Below the pieces are notes generated by a model that searched no databases, was not told where the DNA came from, and saw only the letters and a list, made by a program, of their open reading frames with translations. DNA of 64,000 bases. Source: Eutrigla gurnardus. Taxonomy: Eukaryota; Chordata; Actinopteri; Perciformes; Triglidae. The translations under genes and the position numbers were made by a program. The DNA is taken from positions 18,198,689 to 18,262,688 of the forward strand of contig OY741280.1 of assembly GCA_963514095.1 (NCBI GenBank). Reading direction: 5' to 3'. Within the stretch, counting starts at the first letter, position 1. The number at the start of each line of letters is the position of its first letter. Below, in pieces: positions 1-12,170 of this stretch.

Positions 1-120
1 TTAACTGCCAGCCTTGTTGTCATAACAGCACCTCTTCTCAAAATGCTGTAGTAACATAGATTTTCACTTCTGGTTGATGTGGTGATCCATTTTTTCCCCT
101 CTTCTCTCTCTTTATCACAG

Positions 121-1152
121 CTTCAGATCAACCAGTCGATTATCTTCTGTAACTCCACTCAGAGGGTGGAGCTTTTGGCCAAGAAGATCACACAGCTGGG
201 CTACTCCTGCTTCTACATCCATGCCAAGATGATGCAGGTGAGGTCAAGAAACGACTGACGGAAATTAAAATGTCATTGAAGCTAAGGGGTGTCCTGGAGG
301 ACCGGGGGATTTAGTCGTTTTGCATCCACCTTCTCTCTGTTTTCTGTCGCTCTACGAGCTCTACACTAAAGGCAAATGGACATAAAATGTTAAATTAATG
401 TTTTAGTTGTGTCTTTCTATGTAGCCTCATGTGCAGCTTCATTTTGTCTTTTCAGGAATACAGAAACCGCGTGTTTCACGACTTCAGAAACGGACTGTGC
501 AGAAACCTGGTCTGCACCGGTGAGTTTCTGTTTCACATTTCAAAGCCTGCCATAAAATATTTAACCCAGAAAGCCACAGAAGTTGGATATTCAATTCTCT
601 TTTCTTCCAATAGATCTCTTCACCAGGGGCATTGACATCCAGGCTGTCAACGTAGTCATCAACTTCGACTTCCCCAAGAATGCTGAGACTTACCTCCATC
701 GCATTGGAAGATCAGGTCTGTCGTTTACGCCTTAATAACGTGCAATAGAGGCAAAAGGAAGACGACTTTAGTCCTCTTTAGTTTGGGTTCTGCTAGTGTC
801 CTTGTAGCATGAGGGAAGACCTGCAGAGGTTGAATATACGATATAATAATTATTCATCCAGCTCTGATGTGTGATTTAAGTGTTTGAGTCCTTTTTTGAG
901 CACTGTAATAACCTTCGACACAACGTCTCACACTCAGGGAGGTTTGGTCACCTGGGCTTGGCCATCAACCTGATCACATCGGAGGACCGCTTCAACCTGA
1001 AGGCCATCGAAGACCAGCTGGTGACCGACATCAAGCCAATTCCCAGCAGCATCGACAAGAGCCTCTACGTGGCGGAGTTCCACACGTCCGGCGCCGACTG
1101 TGACGTGGAAGAGATCGAGGAGAAACCCGGACGCCAACAGGACAGCACCTAG
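121..1152 (+). CDS. ddx6: ATP-dependent RNA helicase DDX6 (3' part)
   Basis: DDX6 (Rck/p54) is a cytoplasmic DEAD-box helicase of P-bodies that represses translation and promotes decapping. Only the last 165 codons lie in the window; the N-terminal RecA domain is upstream. Coding exons are 121-237, 456-519, 614-715 and 938-1152. The visible C-terminal RecA domain has motif IV (SIIFCNS), motif V (TDLFTRGIDIQ) and motif VI (HRIGRSGRFG). The sequence then reads NLITSEDRFNLKAIEDQL and KPIPSSIDKSLYVAEFH, which is diagnostic of DDX6 rather than eIF4A or DDX3. The tail after AEFH is acidic and Gln-rich and looks less conserved. The stop lies five bases before a donor (AACAG|gtgaga), so the last intron is in the 3'UTR, too close to the stop to trigger nonsense-mediated decay. 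Identification is very secure; the exon borders rest on GT-AG sites and an open frame. Confidence 0.95.
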
Positions 1153-3936
1153 AACAGGTGAGATGCTCTGGAATTATTATTTTTTATTTTATTTTTTAAT
1201 GCTTTAAGTCTCTCTAACCGGAGTTCTATGTCCCTTCCAGGACGCACCGGGCTAATGCACAGACATCAGCGCTTGCACACAGGCTTCAGGCAACTCTTCA
1301 GTTTCACATTTCTCACAGAGCCTGTCGAACGGATGGAAAGGCTGTCCTTTATTTTTAAACATTTCTTTCTTTCCCTAAAAGAGAGCTGCCTCATTTTTTT
1401 TTATTAATTGAGAAACCATATTGTTTTGCACCAAACTATAATTGGGCCATGCATCCTGCGTGTTAGCTTATCGTATTTTCCCTGGATTTATCTCGGTCGA
1501 ACAGCACTTGGCTGTTGAAACAGATGGCAGTGCAACTGAGCATCAAAGCTGTTTTGAACGTGCCGTTCTCGGAGGCAGTTTTCATCGTCGGCAGCAGGTT
1601 TGGTCTCTTTTTAAATGTTACAATGGTGCACTTACACCAGCCATCGTTCTGTCCACTTACACTGTTGTTGTCACTTAAGTGCCTTACTTACTCCCATGTG
1701 CACTCATCCATTCATAGCCTGCTGTCGTCTGTCACGCAGCAGAGTACGAGCACAAATATGATGACTTTAATAGTAACCTGAGTTTATTTAAACATCCATT
1801 ATGCAAGGGAAAAAGACAACACACACACACACACACTGTTTCTCTCCAGCCGAGAGGTGTGTTGAAACACGACTCAAACTCCTTAAAAAAAAACAACAAA
1901 AAAAACATCCTGAATGTGAACGTTTATTTTTAATGTGAACGTTGCAATAAAAAAAAAGGGCAGCTTTATTTAAATACTGCGTGACTGTTTTTCCCTTTCA
2001 CCACGAGTAATACATGAGCAGAGTTAATACGAGAAGGCTGCTCAGCCCCATACGGAGTCATGGATGTTAGCCTGCAACCACACAAATGGCACGGGAGATG
2101 AGATGAATGCTGTTACGTTCTAGCTGTTGCTCGTGAGTTTTTCCTTCAGACAGCTCTTGTTTGGAGGTTATTTTACATTAAAAAAAAACAACATATTGTG
2201 CTGGTGAATACTGTAAACCCATTGATCGCTGTAGCTGGTGGATGTAAAACTGCCTTCCTCTCCTGTATGCTGCAGCAGCAGCACAGGACTAATGCATCAG
2301 AGGCTTGTTCACAACAGCTTTGACCCTGACTTTCACCATCACTAAGCTGATACACATTTGACAGGTCCAAGGAATACATTTATTTGGGATGTTGGTGCAA
2401 AACAATAGTTTGAATTTTCATTTTTTTTTTTGCCAACTGCTTCACATTAAGTTTTACTGTGTGGAAAAACCAGTTGGAATCTATTACAGGGACATTTTTT
2501 GCGAACCCTAAGGTAAAACGTTGAAGCCCCCATTATAACAAAATTTAAGTTGGTGAATGTTTTAGTTGCCAATGTGAATACTCTCTCGCCCAGTGGTTGA
2601 ACGCCAAGCTTTTGATTTGTGTTGTTGCTGCTGCTGCATTACAAACGGCAGGCTTTGCTTTTATGAAATTAGTAAAACTGGATATGAATTTTCTTTCATG
2701 GACCAGAGAGATGAAACCTGCCCAGTCTATAAAGGACTACATTGAACTACTACTAAAATTAGAAGCCTGTTTTCTTTCTGCAGCAGCAGCAACATCTTTT
2801 TCTTTTCTTCTTTTTGTTTTTGCCCCAGCACAGCTATGTTTTATAATTCTAACGTGTGAGGGGCGGGCTCTGTGTTTGAAAGCAGAATTGTAGCATCTCT
2901 GAACAGGCAGCTGTGACTTCTTTGTTTTTGTCCTCCCCTTTTACAGAGCGTCACTAATGATAAAAAAAAGACATAAAAAAGAGAGTATTTTTGCTTTTAA
3001 GATTTATTTTTGATGTTGCTCAAAGCAGTTTGAAGAGGGGAGGGAGGGGACTGTGAGGCTTTACCACTGGGTAACTTGTGGAGGTTTTTCGGGTGGGTTT
3101 GCAAGAGCCAAGTGTTTTATCAGATGCTCTCTAGGCGTCTTGGATCTTTCCTTCTCTCTGGTACTTAAAGCAAAGATAAAAGCTTTGATTCAAAGTTGTT
3201 TCCCCCCTTCAAACGTACCCCAAAAATCTTGTTTTCTTAGCGTTTTTAAGTGCCGGAGAGAGTGTTAAGTTATACGGGAGAGAGTTTCTGGAAAGCGTTG
3301 AAGCACTGTGATCTTCTCGAACCTGTTCCATGTTTGTGTGATGGATGATCAAAGTGCTTTGATTTGTTCTCCAGCAACTCGATTCATTTTCCCCCAGGGC
3401 AATCTTTATACGAGGTGTTATGAATCATTTTGAGGAAACAAAATTGTAAATGATTCATTGTTTACACTAGTCGATTACAATTATACGAAAAAAAAAAAGA
3501 AAATTCTTTGCTTCATGAGCGGAGGAGGAGGAGGTTGAATTATTTTGTTCCCTTTTTTTTTTTTTTTCCTGAAATAGATTTTCAGGATTTACATTGAAGC
3601 AAAACCAAAAAAGGAGAATGTTGTGTGTGTGTGTTTTGTTTGTGAGGAGAGGTGTGTGTGTGTATGTGTGTGTGTGAGAGAGTGTGTGAGAGACTGGTTG
3701 AAAATGGTGTGTGTGTGTGTGTGCGCGTGTGTTTGTGTGTGTTGAGTTTGAAGCTGTGACAGGCTGAGTTTTGGTAAGATTCATGGCGTTTACATGCAGC
3801 TTCAACTAAACCAGAGAGTCGGGGTTTAGAGACACTGGAGCCAGCCACTTACTCCTGTAGATGGCTGGTAGATTGGAATAAAAAGGAAGTGACCTGTAAA
3901 AAGTTTGAGGCTGCATGCAAGCGCAATTGTTGTATG

Positions 3937-3968
<32 letters not shown>

Positions 3969-5540
3969 CCTCCATGTGCAGACTCGTTGTGTTTTTGTTG
4001 GCGGTGTGTGATGTCTTAAATATCAGTATGAAGGATGTTAAGTCGTCAGGGATGTGTTTTTTTTTTTTTTTTCCCACCCCCATCTCCTGTTTCCTCCCGG
4101 AGCTCCAGTTTGTGGACATAGCTCTAATTTCTAATGACAGTTCCACTTTTCTGTTCTTTTTCTATGTTTCATGTCCCTGACAGTCATTCTATGATCTCCT
4201 TTGTGACCCAAATAACAGCAAAGATTTATAGTAGACATTTTTTGCATTAATGAAAGAGTTGACATTATTGCTCGTCACTATTGTCAGCAACATATTATAA
4301 GCAGTCATACTTATTTTTTTGTCTGGAATTGACTCCCAAAACAATCATCCCCTTAAAGAAATTACATTACAACTTAATTCAGTGTTTGTAGCTCCATTCA
4401 AGTTTTCTATCGCTCATAAATGTTATCGTACAACACAATTGAACCGTAGTGGCGTTCACAAAGGAGGTCAACATGAGTGCGTTTATGAATGTTGAGTGCG
4501 TTACGTTTGTTTTTGTCTGTCGTCGACATCTTTGTCTGTGTCTTCTGTCCTGTGGAGTCAGGACTGCTGACAGGGATGGGAGGGATATTTGTCAAACTTG
4601 TTTGATAAGGGTAACTGTTAAAAAAATAAATAAAAACACAAAAAAAATGTAAAGGGTGAGGATTTGGATGCAAAATGGCAGTTCTGCAAACTCTCTAAAT
4701 TGGTGGGGGAGGAGAGTCAACTTCTTGACTGCAAACTAGCATTAATTGCCGAACTGCCCCTAATATTTCTACTGTGCATCGCTAAATTGAATTGGATCTC
4801 ACAATTTGCTGCACTAATGTAGACTCACCCACGCTTCAAGCCGTTTCAGCCAGACTTAACGAGGAGCTCGGCAGCGTTGTTGTACGCTGAGGGTTAAGTT
4901 GTGTTTCCTCTGCGAGATGGATAGAAAACGGTGGTGTTAAGACTCTAAATTGGCTCTCAAATTTGTTTTGTTTTAACGTAGCTGAGGATAAAGTTTCAAT
5001 TGCAGTATTTTCCTCTACAACATGGAGTGGTAATAGAGTATGATTCTAAATTGGCTTGCTAAAATGTTGGTCCAGTCGATCTCTCATACTTTAAAAACAA
5101 TGTTCTTTTCCAACAAACTCCCCTTTTATTGAGTTTTATGCAGTCTTCTCTGTACTTATTGGTACCTTAGGGGGTCCCTGCTGCTCCCAAAACAATTTCC
5201 AGCCCCCATGTTCAAGTGAGTTGCATCATTTTGGACTTCACCTGTAATAACCTAAATAACAAGACTCCATGTTTTTGGATGTCTTATTTATTTTTCTCCC
5301 TCTCTGTCCCACGATTTCCTTTTCATACCTTTTTTTTTTTTTTAGAATAAAACTCGGCTAATGATTGGGTGATGCCAGGAAAATGTCATACTTGCATTGT
5401 TTGTTTTTCTTTCCCTACAAAATGCATTGAAGAGGCACAAGGTATTTCAACGACTTGTGCTGATCACTATCCTCTACTGTTGTAACCTGGAAATACATGC
5501 AGTGGTTATAAAACTCAATAAATTGAACTGAAATTTACAG
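1153..5540 (+). other. ddx6: Probable long ddx6 3'UTR with simple repeats
   Basis: No coding exon is visible here. The UTR exon resumes after an acceptor near 1241 (ccttccag|gacgc). A canonical AATAAA at 5517-5522 could end a UTR of about 4.3 kb. An A-rich CAATAAAA near 1945 could give a much shorter mRNA. The stretch holds a GT-rich tract (about 3622-3742), a 30-base T run (about 3939-3968) and further T runs. A long 3'UTR is typical of vertebrate DDX6, but whether one transcript spans all of this is inference. Confidence 0.5.
5517..5522 (+). terminator. ddx6: Candidate distal ddx6 poly(A) signal
   Basis: An AATAAA hexamer lies in AT-rich sequence about 4.4 kb after the ddx6 stop and about 450 bases before the tomm40 promoter region. 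It is the last strong plus-strand hexamer before the next gene. Confidence 0.45.
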
Positions 5541-5978
5541 TGTTCTCCATTTTATTACATTGTCACATGATTAAAAACCATAATGACTTAGCCATGGGAA
5601 AAGCCATGTTACATCTTTTATTTACTACCAATTACTGAAATTTCCGACTCAGCAAATTGTCATCTTGTGGCTGTATGTTTAAAGGTCAAAAATATACATT
5701 ATTCTGAATAAATGCAGAATTATTTAGGACTATCCATTGCATATCCACAATATAAATTACTAAATGGCAGTTGACTGTTAATGGCCTTCCACCCCTAATA
5801 ATAAGCAGGCTGGTGTACAGCAGTGGTGGTGGCTGACAGATGCAGCCGTGGAGCGGTAGTCTAACAAACCGTATTTTGAGAGCGCTGTGACATAAACACA
5901 CCATCCAGCTGCCATTTGACCTTGAAGGTATTCCTTCATAACGTTTTACCCGCTCTGCTGTCTGTCTGCAGCTCTCCG

Positions 5979-6274
5979 CCAATCAGAGTCCTCAGAATTC
6001 AACACCCCGCCCTTCTGGAAATGACCGCACTCCGATTAGCCAATGGGGTTTCGCTAGAAGCGCAGCGTCATAGACAAAACCACGCCCTTTATTAATCTTG
6101 AGTCTAAAATGACCAACAGGCGTTTCAACCAATAATTTCTGAGGATCATGGTCCACCATCCAATCATAACGCGGATTTAGAATGGAGGCGGGATCGCTGC
6201 GTCACTCGCTTCTTCTTCTTCTTTGGTGCTACCGGATTCAACTTCCGGCTGCATCGTCCTCTGGATATCACAAC
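5979..6274 (+). promoter_or_regulatory. tomm40: tomm40 promoter with four CCAAT boxes and noncoding exon 1
   Basis: Four CCAAT pentamers occur at 5979-5983, 6040-6044, 6129-6133 and 6160-6164, all on the plus strand. No TATA box is seen. They precede a short noncoding first exon that ends at a strong donor (CAAC|gtgagt) at 6274. Clustered CCAAT boxes are the usual binding sites of NF-Y in TATA-less housekeeping promoters, which fits a mitochondrial import gene. The transcription start is not fixed by the sequence, but lies after about 6170. Confidence 0.6.
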
Positions 6275-7452
6275 GTGAGTAGCTATCGCTAGCTATGTGT
6301 TTTATATATTAAACAAAAACAAGGGGTTTGACTGGAAACACGTGACTATATTAGCTGTTTTATGGCAATTGAAGTCTCACGCATTTTTTCAAATGAATGT
6401 TTTCATTCACCGGCAGTAACCGGTTGCTTTAAGGTGGTCAGAAGCTAGCTAGCTAGCTAAGCTAACTGTTCCACACTGGCTTGTAGGTGAGGCAGGCTTC
6501 ATTCAAACACATTAGCGACGTCTAATAGAAAAGCATGTAGTTGGTCACGGATGTCTTAACGGTTCCCGTCACATAACGCTGTTACTGCTTATCAGCCGGG
6601 CTTTCTTACCTGCGCTTACCTTTAACTTCCTATGAATGGACATGAGCCGTGTGAAAGGTTAAAGGGGCATTCCGCCGATTGTAACGTGACACATGGAAAC
6701 CGGTTTACTCATTATGGGGTGTGTTACTCGCCCTGGGAGCTGCGATACTGTTTGTTTAATGGCTACTTTTGCCCTGAGGGGTGTTTTTTACAACTTCTGA
6801 GCTTACAGACCTCAATTATGTCATCAGTGTCTAATTTGAGATCACCTGAATACCAGTTTCTGACTTGCACATAACGTTCCTGTCAACATTAGATGTTCCT
6901 GAAAGCTTGGCTATATCCCAATTTAAGTGTCATATGAAGTTATTAAACCTCAAACTAATGGATAATAATGCAATATGGCCAGTGCACTGTATTTATAAGC
7001 CTGACACAAACAACTCAGCAATTACGCAACTGTCTTATCTCAGCGGACCCTTTCCCATTTCTTCCATCCATCCCTGTACTTCTCATACATATGAATCCCA
7101 CCAAGAAGCAGATTAGGATTGGGCAACCTATTCTATCTGTAGCATCATTTTTGGCATTGTGTCCATTTGTATCCTGTATATCTGTTAATTAAAATCTTGG
7201 CTGCCAGGGCCTGAATACTGCATCAGTGATTCAAATCTTACTGCTTTAGAAATTGTGCACGTGGAGTTTGAAAGATGTTAACAGAGGCGTGGAAGGTCAA
7301 ATGAAAGACATTTGATTGTTTTATCTGTGTTATTTTTGGCTGTGGTTAAGAGACTCTGACTCCCCTTCTTTAAATCTGACTTTACGTTTTGAAATGGCTG
7401 CCAAATATTCTCTTGGTTTTAATCCAGTCACTTAATCTTGCCTTATTGCCAG
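6275..7452 (+). other. tomm40 intron 1, no gene seen
   Basis: This is the intron between noncoding exon 1 (donor at 6275) and the first coding exon (acceptor ag at 7451-7452). It is ordinary AT-rich sequence without repeats or open frames I would support. Confidence 0.5.
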
Positions 7453-7453
7453 A

Positions 7454-10215
7454 ATGGGCAGTGTTTTGGCTGCCAGCTCCCCCAACCCTCCACCGCCGGC
7501 CTCTGTCGGGGCGGCTGCTGCCCCAGGGTTGACGGTGCCACCAGGCTTTGGGATGCCTTCAGTCTCCCCAGTCATCCCCCCTACTGGGGCAGCCTCGGGA
7601 CAGGAGCAGGAGGAGGAAAACCCGTTGCCTAACCCGGGTGCATTTGATGAATGTCATCGCAAGTGCAAAGGTGATAATTGAAGAAAGTCGTTTTAAGAAG
7701 TCTTGATTCTGATAATTCTACACTAAATAACTTGATTGTGCTTTATTTGTCTAACTGCATCCATGTTTTTCTTCTTAGAGGTTTTCCCTATGCAGATGGA
7801 GGGCGTTAGACTAGTTGTCAACAAGGGCCTTAGCAACCACTTCCAGGTCAGTTGTTTTCCTGTATGCATTACCCTTTGAATAACTGCTATTTAAAAATTA
7901 GCTGATGTCTCAAAAGCTCAGATTTTAATGTGAATTAATTGACGCTCAGCAATTCCACTGAGGATTAGACCAAATAAAGGGAACTGCATTTTTTAATTGT
8001 GTTCTTTTCATCTCTCTTCAAGGTGAATCACACTGTGCTATTGAGCACCACCGGAGATTCCACCTACAGGTTCGGCGCTACATACGTCGGAAAGAAGCAG
8101 ATGGGTCCAGCAGAGGTATGCTGCTGTAAAATTACCAGGAATCCCATCTGAAAGTACATTTATACATCCTTTATTTACGGACTGTAACGGATATGATTTG
8201 TTCAGTTTTTTCCAGTCATGGTGGGAGACATGGACAACAGTGGCAGCCTTAACGCCCAGATCATCCACCAGGTCTCCAGCAGAATACGATCCAAACTGGC
8301 CTTCCAGGTAAAGCCCTTTCTTATAGAACTTTAATAGCATTAATATTGTTCATTCTTTTTACTCTGACAGATCTAGATCAATAAATAGATTTTAATCTGT
8401 CGAGCACTGAAATAGCAAAGAGCAGGTTTAGGGACAATACAAAGTTTGTCCACCAGAGTGTGGACATGTTTGTTTTTACAGTGTAGATGATAAAATGAGA
8501 CACACCCAGCCAAAAACAGCATTATTCATGCACTAGTGTGCTATATTTGTTCTATAACAGGTCTTTTATACAGAACATAATTGAAGAGGTAACATTTCCA
8601 GCACCAGCAACACTCTTCGTTTATACAACAACGTGATTGTTTCCAGCAACGTGTTTTAGCTTGTGACCCTCATCAAGGTCATCGTCGACGGTATCAGTCA
8701 GACCATAATGTTTGTCTCTCCCCGTCATGTCGTCAGACACAACAGCAAAAGTTTGTGAACTGGCAAGGCGACGCTGAGATTAAGGGAGAAGATTTCACCG
8801 CCACGATGACACTTGGAAACCCAGACGTTCTTGTCGGCTCTGGTCAGTCACCGTTTTATCAAACAAAAGACTAAAATCAAATTCAACCGGGGTTCTTTCG
8901 ACATTCGAGATCTGATCCTTGTTGTCTCGCTGCTGTTCATCCCGCCAGGTATCATCGTAACGCACTACCTCCAGTCCATAACCCCGGCGCTGGCTCTGGG
9001 AGGGGAGCTTGTTTACCACCGCAGGCCAGGAGAGGAAGGCTCGGTGATGTCGTTCGTCGGCAGGTACACAGGTGAGACCGCGGTCGGACTGAATGAGTCC
9101 ACAGTGTTCATGTTGTTAGAGCTTTAATGACATGACCTTCCTCCGACAGGCAGTAACTACATCGCCACGTTGACACTCGGCTCAGCGGGAGCTCATGCTT
9201 CATACTATCACAAGGCCAACGAGCAGGTTTGTCGCCGATTTCTTAAAATATAATATTGTTGCTTTGTTGTAATCGGAGCTTCTGTTCTTCTAAAGCCACT
9301 GTTTTTTTATCATTGGTTAAAACGAGTTAAATCCCTGATCCAGGTGTGTTTGAAGGCGTTTTTCATAAATCTGCCTCTATCAGGCTCTAACTCTGTGCTT
9401 CCCTTTAACAGCTGCAGCTCGGCGTGGAGTTTGAGGGAAGCACCCGCATGCAGGACACCAGCGTGTCCTTCGGCTACCAGCTAGATGTGCCTAAAGCTAA
9501 TTTACTGTTTAAAGGTACGTTGTGCACCCATTCTTGCTTTACATCATCTTCTTGTAGCAGCTAAATATAAGCAAAATCAAAAAGGTCGTCACCGGTAAAT
9601 TGTAGAGCTGATGGATGTTAAAATGATAACTGGAAATGTCGTGTCCAGGTTTTTTTATTTAACAACTTTTCCAAAAAATATTAGACTATTACTGTGTTTT
9701 GAGATTAGCTGTGAAATGTCATGCAAACTATATATATATTTGAATTGATTTTGAAATGGACAGTTTTTTGTACAAATATTCGAAATGTCTAAGTAACTAC
9801 TGAAGTCGGATAACTATAATGTAGTAAAAATGTTCAATATTTGCCTCCAAAATTTAGTAGAAGTAGAAGAATAAAGTAGCATATAATGGTAATAACATTT
9901 ACAGTACAGTCAAGTTACTCACATTTGTGTATAAGTACAGTAGTAGAGTAAATCTACTTTATTGCCTGTTTTGATGTCTTTCACTTTTTGTTGAGAATGT
10001 GCTATTTAATAGATGATAAATGCATGCATATCACCCTCTATTAAATCTAAGGTTCTGCCTCTGCTCCCCTTCCAGGTTCCGTAGACAGTAACTGGGTCGT
10101 TGGTGCAACGTTAGAAAAGAAGCTGCTCCCTCTGCCGCTCTCTCTGGTCCTCAGCACCTTCCTCAACCACCGCAAGAACAAGTTCCAGTGTGGTTTTGGC
10201 GTCACCATCGGTTAG
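7454..10215 (+). CDS. tomm40: Mitochondrial outer-membrane import channel Tom40
   Basis: Tom40 is the beta-barrel pore of the TOM complex through which precursor proteins enter mitochondria. Nine coding exons encode 342 aa: 7454-7670, 7779-7846, 8023-8115, 8206-8307, 8737-8842, 8949-9071, 9150-9226, 9412-9514 and 10076-10215. The start is the ATG two bases after the acceptor and gives MGSVLAASSP. Residues 1 to about 60 are Pro/Ala/Gly-rich and disordered, as in vertebrate Tom40. The barrel begins near NPGAFDECHRKCK and EVFPMQMEGVRLVVNKGLS. It includes VMVGDMDNSGSLNAQ and LQSITPALALGGELVYH, and ends with the final strand and beta-signal region FQCGFGVTIG. The last residues match the family C-terminus, so the gene is complete. 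It lies directly beside the apolipoprotein cluster, as TOMM40 lies beside APOE in mammals. Confidence 0.96.
9770..9965 (-). repeat. Interspersed repeat of the 'ACTTAAGTA' type in a tomm40 intron
   Basis: The stretch repeats phrases such as AGTAACT, GTAGTAAAA, TACAGTA and GTAGAGTAAAT. This resembles a repeat seen throughout teleost genomes whose consensus alternates ACTTTTACTT and AAGTACT. Related pieces are at about 30465-30520, 41050-41165 and 49150-49230. Family membership is from memory of fish sequence, not from a search. Confidence 0.4.
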
Positions 10216-10995
10216 ACGGGCCGAGCGGCGGGCCATCGACCCGCAGACCGACCTCACACAACGGACAGACTCACTATGGACGAGCAGACTATGACATCGT
10301 ACATCGCTGTGTGCCATCACTTCAATCCGCCGCTCGATTCGGCCATCATCACGTTATCGGTTTCCGGAGGTGATCATGTAGATCTAATGCATTTAATCCT
10401 GTCAGATTAATAACCCGAATGACCAGAAGTGAAACCAATGATGCGATTGGTCAGGAATTAGTTGACTGCGGACCCTCGTACAAGCCAGTAGACGGTACGA
10501 AAGACGTAACACACTAAGAGACATTACGGAGCTTTGTTTTTGTCACTGTGTTCAGTGCCTGTCAGTCCAGTCCATTTTATTCTCGTCTCTTCCTTTTTTA
10601 CTGTAAAGTCTGTCTTGGCGTGCCGTGAATGAAATCGTGTCATTTGCTTGTTTAAAGGAGACTTAATGGTTACAGGCAAGTTTACCGGCTAAAGCTGCAT
10701 GTCACATACACAATCCATCACGTGTTTTGTTGCCTTTTTTTATGTTACGTACATATGGAACGGTATATAAATATATGACCTGTATATATGTCTTGGAAAC
10801 TGATAAATACCATTTCTTACAAAAAAAGAAATCCTTCTCTTTGGTCGTTTCCTTCAGTCGATGTCGTGTGAATTCAGGACTGGTACATCAGGTATATCCC
10901 TCATCTGTGCAAACGTGCTAATTAAGACGCCAAAAGATTGAACTTGTTGCGTTTTTATTTGGTAAAATATACATTTGGTCAAGTTGCAATAAATA
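10216..10995 (+). other. tomm40: tomm40 3'UTR
   Basis: Noncoding sequence runs from the tomm40 stop to an AATAAA at 10988-10993. Its end overlaps the expected 3' end of the convergent apoA-IV-like gene, whose reverse-strand AATAAA lies at about 10954-10959 and whose stop is at 11026. Confidence 0.6.
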
Positions 10996-11025
10996 TTTGA
11001 AGTGTGGAGGCCTTGAGGAGCCCGT

Positions 11026-11963
11026 TTACTGGGTGGTCTTGGTGAAAGACTCCCACAGAGCAGCCAGCTGGGCCTGCAGGTCCTGAGTGCTGGCGTCCAG
11101 CTGGGTCCTCAGCTCCTCTCCTCTCTGAGCCAGGTTCTGCTGGATCTCCTGGGTCTTCTGGGTCAGCTGGGTCTCGAAGGTCTGGGTCAGGGGGACCATG
11201 CTCCTCTGAAACTCCTCCACGCTCTGCGCCATCTTCTGCTTGATCTCCTCGGTGTAGGGGACCATCTGGGCCTGCAGCTGGTTCACGCTCTGATCCATCT
11301 GACTCCTCAGCTCCTGGCTCTTCTGCAGCAGGACCGCCTTCAGGGCCTCGGCGTCCATGGACTCGGCGTAAGGGATCACGCCCTTCTTCAGCTCCTCCAC
11401 CTGCTTCTGGAGGTCGGCCACCAGCTCGTCGGCGAAGGGCTGCAGGTTGGCGCTCACGGCGGTCAGATCGTTCTGCAGACGGCTCTTCAGCAGCTCGGCC
11501 TCCTGGGAGACTTTAGCCATGAGGTCCTGGGTCAGAGGAGCCACCTGAGTCTGCAGAGCAACAACGTACTGATCCACTTTGTCGGAGCTCTGAGAGATCA
11601 ACGTGCTGACGGACACAGAAAAGAACAGTTAAACAAATTGAAACAGTTTATTTCTAATAACCGTAGGCTTCTTAAATCATTCTCACTTCACTTCCTGTCC
11701 CAGCTCAGACTGTCTGATCTGCGTCAGGGAGTCCTCGGCGGTGTGGGTCGCTTTAGCAACATAGTCCCAGAAAGCGTCTTTCACCAAATCCAGGTTGCTC
11801 TTGGGCGGCTCCTGCCACAGGATGTTGGCATTGCAAACTGTGGATTCAACAAACAAACAGCTTTAGTGGAAGCCAAAGCAGATTTAGTTTACTTTCATTT
11901 CAGAGCAAAGAAAAAAAAGAGTCACTCACCAGAGAAAAGTGCCAGAACCACGAGGACCTTCAT
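11026..11963 (-). CDS. apoa4: Apolipoprotein A-IV-like, copy 1
   Basis: This is a secreted, amphipathic-helix apolipoprotein of the apoA-I/A-IV/E family, expected to bind lipoprotein surfaces. Three coding exons on the minus strand encode 254 aa: 11930-11963, 11687-11837 and 11026-11605. The signal peptide is MKVLVVLALFSVCNA. The N-terminal exon reads LDLVKDAFWDYVAKATHTAED. The last exon is a string of Pro-punctuated 11/22-residue helices, for example VEELKKGVIPYAES, QMVPYTEEIKQKM and SMVPLTQTFETQL, ending AALWESFTKTTQ. The exon lengths and phases are those of the family: a 34-nt signal exon, a 151-nt exon and a large repeat exon. A TATA box (reverse strand, 12143-12148) and a noncoding exon lie upstream. 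The copy at 14004-14959 is a close paralogue in opposite orientation. Assignment to A-IV rather than A-I rests on overall resemblance to teleost apoA4b. Confidence 0.88.
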
Positions 11964-12142
11964 TGTTGGATTTAACTCTGTTGGATAAAGAAAATGAACG
12001 TACAATTTAAAAAAAGGCAACGTATAAAAAGCTTTAGTTAAGAAGGCTCTTAATAATATAATGCGTTACCTTACAGAGGCAGCTCAACTCTTCTTCTCTC
12101 CCAGTCTGAAGACCTGTGTCATACAGACCTCTGTTGAGATCT

Positions 12143-12170
12143 TTTATAGCCGTATTGAAGGGTAAAGTCC
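12143..12170 (-). promoter_or_regulatory. TATA box and GGACTTTAC element of apoA-IV-like copy 1
   Basis: On the minus strand, GGACTTTAC (12170-12162) is followed by TATAAA (12148-12143), about 180 bases before the start codon. The noncoding exon ends at a donor (plus-strand ttacc) near 12070. GGACTTTAC resembles half of an HNF4 site, and HNF4 drives many apolipoprotein genes. The same nonamer occurs upstream of copy 2. Confidence 0.55.

Noticed and set aside
3467..4180. Several open frames on both strands
   Set aside because: They are generated by GT-rich and poly(T) tracts in the ddx6 3'UTR.
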